From Gliomastix tumulicola (taxonomy: Eukaryota > Ascomycota > Sordariomycetes > Hypocreales > Bionectriaceae), in contig BCHX01000010.1 of NCBI GenBank assembly GCA_001599755.1, positions 99,067 through 163,066 on the forward strand: a stretch of DNA of 64,000 bases. Reading direction: 5' to 3'. How positions within the stretch are numbered: position 1 is the first letter of the stretch; each line of letters starts with the position of its first letter. Position numbers and translations under genes: made by a program. This document shows positions 10,815 through 20,166 of this stretch, piece by piece. The notes beneath the pieces were generated by a model that ran no database searches, was not told the DNA's origin, and worked only from the letters and a program-made list of their open reading frames with translations.

Positions 10815-11802
10815 GAAGAGGAAGAAGCTAGGTAGAAGAGGAGCAGATGCAAGCACGAGTGAGAAGGAGAACAGCTGGCCAAACTACTATTTGTCAACGC
10901 AGAACGTGCTGGTGCTTTCGTACGAGGATAGCAACGACGTCACGCCACGGCGGGACCAGCCCGGGTATAAGACGGTGACTTGCTGAGCGGCGCGCGCTTG
11001 ACTTGGGTGAGCGCTGGGCGGAGTCCATGCCATATCCCACGAACAGGTGAGAGCCAATGCTGCCCTCCGGACCTCCTCGAAAGCCGGCGTCTGATGATAC
11101 GTTGCACGTACCAGCTATTCAACTTGTGGATACAGGTCACTCAAAGTGGCCAAAGAGCCTCCGTCATGCTATTGGTCTGGACGACAGCGAACAAGGAGCC
11201 ATTTGGGAAGCATCGGGCTGCCGTTGGTGGCGGCGGCTCCGACGGGGAGGGGAAGAATGGAAGAGTAAGACAAATCCAGTGGCGCGCGATGATTGCTCAT
11301 GCACAGGCCAACGCTTTCACTTCTCGGTGATACGCCTAGATAGATCAGCTGCTCGCTCGGCGCCATGACGGAGCAGCCAAGCCCCAGAGCATGATAGGTA
11401 CAATGTGAAGGTCTGGCCGGCGCCCTGGCGGTCATTGCCGTCAGCTTCCGTGTCGAGGGCAGTCGAAAGACCGGTCACACCCGTTGCCAGTGATCGGGCG
11501 CGAAGGCGTAGCTATCTTCAGGGGCGTCGCGAAAGAGTCGAGTCAGCTGCCACCAAGTATCTGAAAGCTCGAGGAGCCAATCATCACGGCCAGAAGCGAG
11601 TCTCTGAATGGTAAGCCATTTGCTCGTCCACCTGTCTCGATTGCACTCTCAGGACGCGGCAGTCATCACGACATGCCTCTTGATGATGGTATTATTCCCG
11701 CCTATGAATTATACTACTTCTAAACCCTAAATGCAGTGTTCCTGAAATCGATAAAATTGTTTCCGCTTACAATCAATTAATGACTCAAGGGCCATGGCAA
11801 CG
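10815..11802. other. No recognisable gene
   Basis: Small overlapping ORFs on both strands around 10940-11614 show no domain, signal peptide or intron structure. No repeat shared with the rest of the window was noticed. Confidence 0.4.
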
Positions 11803-12588
11803 TTAGCTTCTGCTGCCGCCAGACTCTTCGCCATTCACAACATTCCGAAGGTTCGCGATTTCACCGCGCACAACTAACTCCACCTTTCTCTCGTACGACA
11901 GAGTTCTCGTATTGAGAAAATGGCAGCCGTTGTAAACGCTGCCCATGCTGGGTAATTCGACTTGATCGTTCACCCGAATGCAGTCCGCCCACGAAGTAGA
12001 CCCACTGCCGTCCCGTTGCAAATGCTTACACCATTTGCCATTCTTCCCGTAGGAATGGGTTCCAGCGAACATCGGGATGTTGTCGTAAGTGATGACTGAT
12101 AGCTCCTTTACAGACGGACATCGATCCAAAAGTTCGGCTAGGGACTTGAAGATCTCTGCCCCTATGATCACTGAAACCCCTTCGGGTGTCTCGAACTTTG
12201 GTTTGTCGGGAAGAGCCAGCTTCTGTATCTTAGCCACCCAGTCGCCCTGAACAGAGACCCAGCGCGATGTCGGGATGCACAAGTAGAACCAATCGTTTTT
12301 CCAATCCACGTCGATGGCTTCGATGCATTCAATCGGCGTGTGCCTCAGCTTGAGGCTCAGTGCAACCTGTCGCGACTCGCTGTTGATATCACGATGGAAG
12401 GGCAACTGGATCTTGGACTCGGCATCGAAGGTCGTACATGTCAGGCGGATGACGTCGGCCGCCTCCACGTTCGATCCCAGTTCCTGGATGACGTGGACGC
12501 GGGGATCGGAATTGAGGAAGTAGAATTTCCATACCATGCGACGGAGGTATTTGTCAAGAAGGGGAAAGAGATGAAATTCCCCGGACAT
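11803..12588 (-). CDS. 2EXR domain-containing protein
   Basis: A 261-residue fungal protein of the 2EXR family (an F-box-like N-terminal motif, common in ascomycetes, with poorly known roles). The N-terminus MSGEFHLFPLLDKYLRRMVW is the characteristic motif, with RVHVI shortly after. The middle has FYLCIPTSRWVSVQGDW and a predicted alpha/beta segment IIGAEIFKSLAELLDRCPSVKEL. The frame stays open another 83 codons upstream to 12837, but that extension is not family-like, so I chose ATG at 12588. No intron is needed. It lies alone between gene-poor stretches. It may be intact. Confidence 0.65.
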   Translation of the reverse strand: MSGEFHLFPLLDKYLRRMVWKFYFLNSDPRVHVIQELGSNVEAADVIRLTCTTFDAESKIQLPFHRDINSESRQVALSLKLRHTPIECIEAIDVDWKNDWFYLCIPTSRWVSVQGDWVAKIQKLALPDKPKFETPEGVSVIIGAEIFKSLAELLDRCPSVKELSVITYDNIPMFAGTHSYGKNGKWCKHLQRDGSGSTSWADCIRVNDQVELPSMGSVYNGCHFLNTRTLSYERKVELVVRGEIANLRNVVNGEESGGSRS

Positions 12589-13245
12589 TATGATGGAGAT
12601 GGAAGCTGGCGACTCTCGAGATCGGATGGCGATGGCTATGAAGGAGTGATGTTGCGAGGGGGGACACAAGGCGTAGCTCCTTAATAGCTCTAAGACACGC
12701 TGGTATTTAGCGAATAGACGGGTATTAATACAGTAGATATATAGGGCAAAACGTGCCAGCGAGAGAGAATTGGCAGACGCTAATTCAAGGGGATTCACCC
12801 AACTACCTTTTACTGTCGATCCCGCAATATCCGTCATGTTTCAGTCTCAGCGTATGGCTAATGGAAGCTAACCCACCCACCATCTAACCCAAGCACAACG
12901 CGTGTAGATAAATATAGTAAGATGAACAGGGCGTTCTCGGGTACGAGTAGGTGAAGCTGTGACTCGTCTCAGTTACGCCGCGCGGTACTAGATCGAGCGG
13001 AGCCTCCAGCCGTAAGCGGAGCCGTAGAAATTGGTTCCTCGAGAGCGGTCTACGAAACTGCGCCCCGAGATGAAACAATATTCACCAAATTCTCTTCAGA
13101 GAAATTACACGGCTGATAGTGTTGGGCGTACCCTTAAACCCATTTCGCATTATTTGTGGGTTGTGCGCCTGGCCGCGTTAGGGGCGGCCGCATGTTGGTT
13201 GGGAAAATGTAACCCTTCGCCACATTCTTGAAGTTCAGCTGAGTT
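12589..13245. other. No recognisable gene
   Basis: The stretch upstream of the 2EXR gene carries only short ORFs. No repeat or promoter element can be assigned with confidence. Confidence 0.4.
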
Positions 13246-14199
13246 TTAGCGCAATGTCGCACTTTCTTTGGTTCTGGGATCGGGTCCGGACTCGCGCTGA
13301 TGAAAAGGATTGCATGCGAACTGCGACCCCGCCCGCGCCCGCAGCGTCGCCTCCTCGACCTCCGCGAGTGTCGCGTCCGGGGAGAAGGGGATAACGCGGG
13401 CCGGCGTGACCGCGACCCAGGGGTCCGCGATGTTGTCCGCAGCTGTGCGCCGCTCCAGAGTCGCCCGTCGGAGCGCCTCTGCCTTGTCCTGCTGTGTCTC
13501 GTATACCGTGCCGTCGACTTGTAAGGGCGGGGGCTGGAAAGGTCCAGGCGACCTGAGCCACCTTGCTGCCTTGAAGACGGATCTGCTGTCAGAGAAGCCG
13601 TCGACGAGCTGGCGCCAGTAGAGGCTCTTCTCCCTGCGCACGATGCGCTGGAATGCTCTCCTGGCCTCCTGCACCTCCCTGCAGAAGCCCAAGGGGTACA
13701 TCCTCCTGACGCCTCGGTACTCGCTGGCTGCCGTGGCGCACGCGTCCGTCCACCACGGTGCGCTCCTCGTTGTCGCCTTGTGAGCAGGGTGGCCCGCCGC
13801 CTGGGCCGCCCGCTGGAGCATAGTTACCAGGTCAGCCGCTAGGGTGTCGAGTTGTTCGGGCGTGGTGGCATCGGCTGCGATCCCGCTGATGGCCGCTTCG
13901 ACCACCTCGACGAAGCGCTCTACTTCCCCGTCCGAGGCGAGACGCACCCGGCTCGGCCATGCCGGCGCGCGCCGCATCCCAGGGAGGCATATGCTCAGTG
14001 TGAAGTGGTCCGAGCCGGTGACCAGATGGTCCTCGATCGTGGCTTCGGCCAGGTCGACATTTGTGAAAGCCAGGTCGATCGTGTTCCCGTGCGGATTTGT
14101 CGGCACGTCGGTTTCGTTCGGGAGCGCCAACCTATTCTCGGCCGCCCAGACGGCAATGGCCTCGCCTCGCCCTTCGAGGCGACCTGTCTGCCAAGCAAG
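13246..14199 (-). pseudogene. LINE ORF2 fragment (endonuclease end plus linker before RT)
   Basis: The open frame on the minus strand matches the region between endonuclease and reverse transcriptase of fungal Tad1-like LINEs. It starts inside the endonuclease (GNTIDLAFTNVDLAEATIED, TGSDHFTLSI) and continues through APWWTDACATAASEYRGVRR, EKSLYWRQLVDGF and FKAARWLRSPGPFQPPPLQ to RAGS near 13310. The open frame also extends upstream to 14406, but that part is not LINE-like; the junction is about 14200, next to a TTTG-rich stretch at 14210-14225. Sequence differs clearly from the 2.8-3.8 kb LINE, so it is another family. Truncated at both ends. Confidence 0.75.
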
Positions 14200-14455
14200 A
14201 AAGTGTGATTTTTGTTTGTTTGTAAAAAGTGTGATTACGGGCTGCTTCATAACCGCTTTAGGGTGGGCCGAGACAATTGGCCATGAAGTGAGTGACATCA
14301 CGTGAGTCGGGATGGATCTGTCGCCGAGCCAACCAATAACCGCGCATCGCAATAGCACACAAATATCTCCTTCTACATGCACATCTTGACGATAACATCC
14401 TTCCATTCGTCAGCGCATGATAAGATATCTGGAAGATGCCTACCCATAATTGAAA

Positions 14456-15991
14456 ATGCCATTGCCCAAATCAGCTATCCGCGCATGGATAACGGACTGC
14501 TCCGCCGACTCAACGACGCTTCGTACGAGCAAGCGACGGCGCCTCAATCCACTCCCGCCCACCCCCGATCCGTCCGTCAATTCGCACGACAATAGTCACG
14601 CCATTGACTGCAGTATGTCCGCATCGCGCAGAACGACGAGTCCCTCCAAACGATCAGAACCAGAGCTAGGGGCTGGCGGAGCCGAGACGACGCCTCAATC
14701 GAAGCGCTTCCGGGCCGACATTGAGTTTGCGCCGTTCGGAGGTTTCCCTTGCGTCTGCGTCAGGGCGCCAGTCGCCCTCGAAGCAAATCCGTACGCTCCG
14801 ACACCAGTCTGATGGGATTCAATATCGCGAGTTATCAGACTTCACGGACAAGCCGCCGAGTCTCCTCCAAATCCTCGACAGCATAGACAGCGTGATGGAG
14901 GGGCAGGGTATCCTCCCCGCGGCTCACAAGGATGCACTCTCCCAGGCTGCCAAGGAATACCAGACGGAGTTTAGGTGGGCTGCGAAAGAAAACATATACC
15001 ATTTCTCTACCACACGGGAACTTCTCGGCGTGGTACCTTCAGTCCAAGAGGTACTGGGCATTCTTGACAAAGCGGCCGAGTGCAGCCAAGGCGAGCACCC
15101 CGAGGACAATTGGAACAAGTTTGTGCACGTGCCACTGCTAGAGTTCGGCCTGCGTCGATCAGGACAGCGAACCAAGAATCAGTTCATCAGTGCTACGAGC
15201 TGGTAAGTTGTGTTACTCTGATCATTTGCAGCAGCCCTCCCTCTAGTGGAATGCATACTGATGGTCAACCCATTCGTCAGTATCCACGCTTCCATCCTCC
15301 CAAACTACGGAAACCCATCTGCCAATAAGAAGGTGGACTTTTGCATCTTCGTCAACCCATCGAATGAACCTACAGGGTCGTCTTCAAAACCGCCCTCCAC
15401 TGCAAGCTCTAGCATCGAGAGTCTCGGCCTTGAACTTCCCAACGAGAGCTTCAACTTTACCGACTTTACCCCATTGGAGAGGCGCCCAATCGCCCTCAGT
15501 ATCGAGACCAAGAAGCCCGAGAAGGGCTGGGAGGGTGCTCGGCTACAACTGGGTGTGTGGCTAATGGCACATTGGAACTTCTTGGCCCACCTGGTTGAGA
15601 TGACCGACAAGACGCGCCAGGAGTCTAGGAGTATCAATATGCAAGAGTCTGCCGAATCACTGTCTCTAGGCGAGGAGAACAGAGAGTCCTCCACAGCCAA
15701 AACACCTCATGGTACAGAGAATAATGAGTCTCCGACTCCGTTGCCCGAGTTTCTCCCAGGTATCATCATCCAAGGCCACCAGTGGGATCTCATCATCACA
15801 CATTCGAGGGGAGAAGGACTACATTTTGGCACAAGTTGCCAATGGGGAACACACTTGATACGAAGGGTATCTATAAGCTCGTTCACAGTCTTCAGATCTT
15901 GAGGGGCTGGGTGGAGGATGTGTATTGGCCTTGGCTGCGGGAGCTGGTCTTGCGTAGAGCATGCAGAACAGGGGGGGGAGTGGCGAGATGA
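14456..15991 (+). pseudogene. PD-(D/E)XK nuclease-like paralogue, two frameshifts
   Basis: The start MPLPKSAIRAWITDC and the following SKRRRLNPLPPTP match the N-terminus of the family. The frame shifts near 14730, continues through GIQYRELSDF and ELLGVVPSVQEVLGIL, and reaches a 78-nt intron (15203-15280, GTAAGT...CGTCAG). This intron splits a codon after its second base, as in the copies at 5.0 and 61.6 kb. Exon 2 carries the core: Asp in KKVDFCIF and Glu-x-Lys in LSIETKKPEKGWEGA, then FLPGIIIQGHQWDLII. A second frameshift near 15805 is followed by TTFWHKLPMGNTL and the family's terminal WVEDVYWPWLREL. Both breaks could be real or sequencing errors. Confidence 0.7.
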
Positions 15992-16306
15992 CAATGACAA
16001 CGTTTAAATGAGATTGGCGATTTGACCTGGCTTGCCAATGCGGCAGCGGACTCTGTTCTGTACTCCTGGCCGCCTGGGGAAGTAACACAACTTTGATGGT
16101 ACTCGTGGCACGTCGCGGTGATTGACTACAGTGTTAGGCGATTGGGGCGGGCTTACGAGCAACACGGAAGCTGAGTTCCGACTCTAGGTCACAAATACCG
16201 CTTAAGTTTTCAACACCACAGCTAAGAAATATATTGTTTGTTGTATTATGTTACGGCTTGGTCACCCGTAGCCCTATATAAGCGTTATTGGCACACCCTT
16301 GATTGC
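15992..16306. other. No gene; short spacer
   Basis: About 315 bp between two convergent pseudogenes. A TATATAA-like string near 16274 on the plus strand has no downstream gene to serve. Confidence 0.4.
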
Positions 16307-18388
16307 TCAGTCATCGATCAAGGCCCAATCTTTTGCCCAAGTGGCGTAGTGGGATGTGCCTCCACTACTGTACGAACCCCGGGTTAGCCGGATTCGTAAC
16401 ACCATGGCAGACATAACGAGGGTCCATAGGAGTCGAAAGTGGTATCGGAGTTCCTCTAGACTGCCCCCCGCGAACAATGGGTGCGTTTTGACTTGCATGA
16501 GAATGCAGTCGAGAAAAGTCTGGGTTGCGTCTAATCCTGGTGCCTGCTTTGCTTCTACATGTTGTTTCCAGTCCTTGTGGAGAAATTCTGCCACACTCTT
16601 GTGAATGTAGTTCACTTTTGGGTCTATTTGACGCCCCCGATAGCCGAAAGTATAAGAGGCTACCTCGACTAAGCCGGCCGTATGGGCTTTTAGGAGATTG
16701 CGCATCTCTGACACTTTTGACTCACAGTCTATCCGTGTCCATGGGTTGATCTCAGCGGCCAAAACTTCGCCGTGTCGAAGATGAGTGAAAAAGAGAGTGA
16801 GGGCTGTGGGAGGTCCAGTTCCAACTTCTTTTCCCAGTTCGACAAGCTGAACGATTGTGGACCAAGACGATTGGTATCTCTGCGGTATCTTGACAATCAT
16901 GCTTTGGAACATCGTGTCAAGATCTTGCGGCGTCTCTTGGAGGCGCTCCTTGAGGTGTTTGATACTGTCACCATTGACAAGCCCATCTAGGAGTGACTCG
17001 ATAACCAGTCTAACCCAAAGAAAAATACCGTTGGCAAAATCCACAGTGTCTTGGATGAGAGAGCCGGCATCAACGGGATTTTTCTCATAGAGCTTGACCC
17101 TCCGTGGGTGTTCTCGGAGCTTGTTGTTGACATATTCAGCGATATCAGTTCTTGTCAAGTCGTGGAGATGAAGTTGTGCCACTCCCAGGGGGTCCTCGAA
17201 TTGGTTGATGGGCCGGCTTGATAGGACTACTTTGACATGGGGAGATTTGGTGGCGTTGGCAAACAAGGCTCCCAGATCCTTGAAACTCATAGTATCTGTC
17301 TCGAATTCGTCCAGGCCGTCAATGATGAAAAAGATTTTCCGTAGGCGTTGTTGTGTCAACTTGCTGAAGGCTCGCCTGAGCGAGTCGGGCTTGAGAAGAC
17401 ATCCCCATTTCGCGTCTCGACCGTAATATTCTGGGAAGAGTACCTGCCCTAGCAAGGGCTCTCGTTCGATTGCTTGGAGTAAGATTGATCGCAGGAGCCC
17501 TTCTTGTGACTTGGCGAGATACGTCCCAGGGTTCCAGAAAAATAACGAGAGTATCAGGGCGGGCGATTCGTATCATGAAGCCTTTTGCTTCTCAAATTCC
17601 TTCTCAGCAACATATTTCATCAGCGTAGATTTGCCTGTACCAGCCCTCCCGCTGATCCAATACGTGCCGCCAGGTGTCTCTAGCCAATTTACGAAGCTGG
17701 CCCATGGGACCGTCTGGTCATTAGGACTCTTGTAGAGCCATTAAAATGTCTTCGCATGCTTGGGGTTGATTGCAGCTTCCCTGTCATCGCGACTGTTGAA
17801 GTCAAGGCGAGAACGAAGCACTCGAATAACATCCTCCTCAACGGGGATTCCGTCTTGATTCGACTGCGGCAAGTCTCTTCGTGTGGTTTGAAATCGATCA
17901 ATGACTTCCTCCACAGCGCGCCGGGTCTGTTCGTTGAAGGACCGGAATGCGCCGTCATTCATGACGTTCTGCCTCTCGATTTTCCGCAGAATTTCGGCTG
18001 TCAGCCCAAATTGCAGAGTATCGCGCATCGTTTTAAGTCCATCCTCCTTGGCTTTGATCGCTTTAGAGCCCAGAATAGCATGGAACGACGCCGAGGCCTT
18101 GGTGAAAAGCTTGCTGTTGGTGTCAGCAGAGGCTTTGGACAGGTCTGCCAGAAGCGCCTCCGCAATCTCCGTCACCGCGAGAGAAATGGAGAAGAGCTCC
18201 TGGTCCTCACTCGCGTGTGATTCTAGACCTCTTACGAGGTCCAAGCACGACTTCAAGTGTCCAGCATCGCGGGTGAGCTCGGCGTTGCGAAGCGTGGATC
18301 CTGTCCGGAAAACGGATGACACCTGGACGGCAGCTTCGATCAACTGCAGCACATTTGCAGCGAGGCCCAGGGCTCCCAGTGGCTCCAT
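16307..18388 (-). pseudogene. NACHT-domain NTPase (fungal NLR-like), two in-frame stops
   Basis: A STAND-type NTPase of the fungal NLR class, usually linked to heterokaryon incompatibility or non-self responses. From ATG 18388 one frame runs to 16307 except for TAA at 17743-17741 and TGA at 17575-17573. Residues 1 to about 110 form a fungal N-terminal effector-like helical domain (MEPLGALGLAANVLQLIEAA). The Walker A loop GRAGTGKSTL lies at about 17652-17620, Walker B FFIIDGLDEF near 17330, then SSRPINQF (sensor-like) and IHKSVAEFL. No ankyrin, WD40 or TPR repeats follow, so the sensor region is missing. Both stops fit C:G to T:A change. Confidence 0.8.
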
Positions 18389-18628
18389 GCCAAAGATAAA
18401 TAAGACCCAGTCTCGCCGCTTAAGATACAATATAAAGGACTCGCTGTCTGGCGAATGACTGAATTTATGAGGTGCGATGCCGAAGCGCCCCGACGGGAAA
18501 TGGAGAAAAATCTGCCTCAAGCCCCGGCAGCTGGGCTACGGTGGGCGACAGGGGCAACTGTTGCAAAACCCCCGGTCATTTCCTTTTGGGTTTACCCGTC
18601 AGGACTGACCTCGTTCAGACTGAGCGTA

Positions 18629-18828
18629 CTACTGTACAAAGGGTGTGCTGTAATGTATTGAATTTACATGCTTTTCGTCCGTGCGTCATGACAGGGGTGC
18701 CCCAAATTTGTATGGTGACCCTGGACTGAAAAACTTCATGAAATTACACCCTCCATGTCCTTTGCTTGATGTGGCCCCACTAGACCTGGACTTGGTAATT
18801 TCATGAAATTACACAGAGCATGTCCCCT
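18629..18828 (+). repeat. 200-bp dispersed repeat, copy A
   Basis: Begins CTACTGTACAAAGGGTGTG and ends CATGTCCCCT. It matches 50321-50520 over its whole length, and parts of it recur inverted at 4700-4787 and 56754-56818. Inside is a 29-bp imperfect direct repeat built on TTCATGAAATTACAC followed by CATGTCC. The left end matches the TIR of the small element at 4609-4787. Confidence 0.75.
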
Positions 18829-18974
18829 AACCTACAGGCGGTGCGGGCGGCGATTCGGTTTGCGATGGACACCAAGAGACTGGACACCAATTGGGCAGGA
18901 TGAGACACTAACCAACAGCACACAATAACAATCAGATACGACTACTACTAACCAACAGCCTCAAGCTGGCAGAC

Positions 18975-19198
18975 CAGGGTTCAGCTGCTGCAGATAGGAT
19001 GCTGAACACTTGGAGAAATCGGCCTTCAAGGCGGTCTATCACAGAGTCAAGGGAGGCGACAATAAGCGGATGACGAATGTGGGGCTTCTGGGAGATGCGG
19101 ATCAAAAGGTCGAAGTGTACGTAGCAAAACGCACTTGGCCCTACGAGGTGAACCCTCTCGGGCGTAATAAACTTCATATCATATCATATCATATCATA
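18975..19198 (+). mobile_element. LINE 3' end with (ATATC)n-type tail
   Basis: The stretch contains GTGGGGCTTCTGGGAGATGC and ends GGGCGTAATAAACTTC followed by four ATATC-like units (19178-19198). The same sequence occurs inverted at 57060-57240 but ends there in ATTC units. Variable short tandem tails on a shared 3' sequence are typical of fungal LINE 3' ends; no coding region remains. Confidence 0.6.
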
Positions 19199-20166
19199 GA
19201 CAGCGCCCCTCGGGCCTTGTTTGTTAGTTAGTGCATAAGATGACGTGGCAAGGCATTCTGCCGCCCCGCCCGGATGCCTGACAGCCATGGCTTGCGTCGA
19301 CAGCCCTACTGTACCAATACCCACGTGTATCAGCTCGGATCGTGTATCAGCTCGGAAAACATGGGTCTAAAGCCCCACATCAAAATGGCCAGCTTCACGT
19401 ATCAGCTCGGAAAAAGTGGACTCGCTAATTCCATTCATTAATTCATTCATCATGCTGCCCCTGACAGGGGGTGCTCGCTGGACTGAGGATGGCGTGATTG
19501 CTCTGCTTCCTCTTTGTTCCTCCATGTGGGGAATAAACGTCGAGTAGTGGTGGTTCGCATAAGGCAGAAAATCTGCGTAAGCGCCCGCATTGTGCAGTCA
19601 TCGCGAAATGCGCAGCGCGAAGAGGTGGCCGCGGCAGGAACAAGTAGGAGAGAGCCGGACGAACCTGGCCACTTATGGGGCTGGGTATGTTCTTGGTTTA
19701 CTCGCCAGATCAGCGTGCCAACTCTTGATGTTTTCCCAGACAGATTTTTGCCATTAGCCATTTCATGCCGGAGAATGAACCGCCGTTTACCCGGAAGCAC
19801 GTAAGGACATGAGTTGAGTACTCAAGGAGACGCGACGCGCTTTAGGTTGCCGGGACTTGCGGGAGCGTCATCTCGTCTTCCTTTTCAACACATTCTCAGG
19901 ACATCATCAGGTATGCATCAAGTTGTTGCTTCCAACAGGAGTTGGCCCAAGTTTTGGGGCTGAGGAGTCATTTTGCGCCTCAGGTGTGCGAGCCCCATAT
20001 TTCGGTCTTGATGTGGCTGGTGCGGACCGACCCACTTGTGACATGGTTCCCTAGGCAACAGGTTTTATCTTGTCCCAATGTTTCCCCCCTTCTTCGGGCG
20101 TGTCACAACAACCCAGTCCTCGCCGTCAATCATCCGCCCGCCTCTCGCACAAACCCATCCGCCTCC
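19199..20166. other. No gene; repeat debris
   Basis: Contains the 34-bp repeat (19277-19310) running directly into CTGTACCAATACCCACGTGT, like the left end of the 4609 element, then three copies of GTATCAGCTCGGA (19332, 19346 and 19398, approximately). ORFs at 19443-19804 on both strands match no family. The frame of the next gene is open back to 19942 but not family-like. Confidence 0.5.
19277..19310 (+). repeat. 34-bp dispersed repeat, copy 2
   Basis: Identical to the minus-strand copy at 7824-7857 and one mismatch from 50292-50325. It is followed immediately by an element end beginning TGTACCAATACC. Confidence 0.75.

Noticed and set aside
10400..10897. Minus-strand ORF rich in Phe, Leu and Cys that could look like a membrane protein
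   Set aside because: It is the antisense of the Lys-codon repeats in exon 2 of the 9852 gene.
13844..14305. Plus-strand ORFs of 118-153 residues
   Set aside because: Antisense of the LINE ORF2 fragment.
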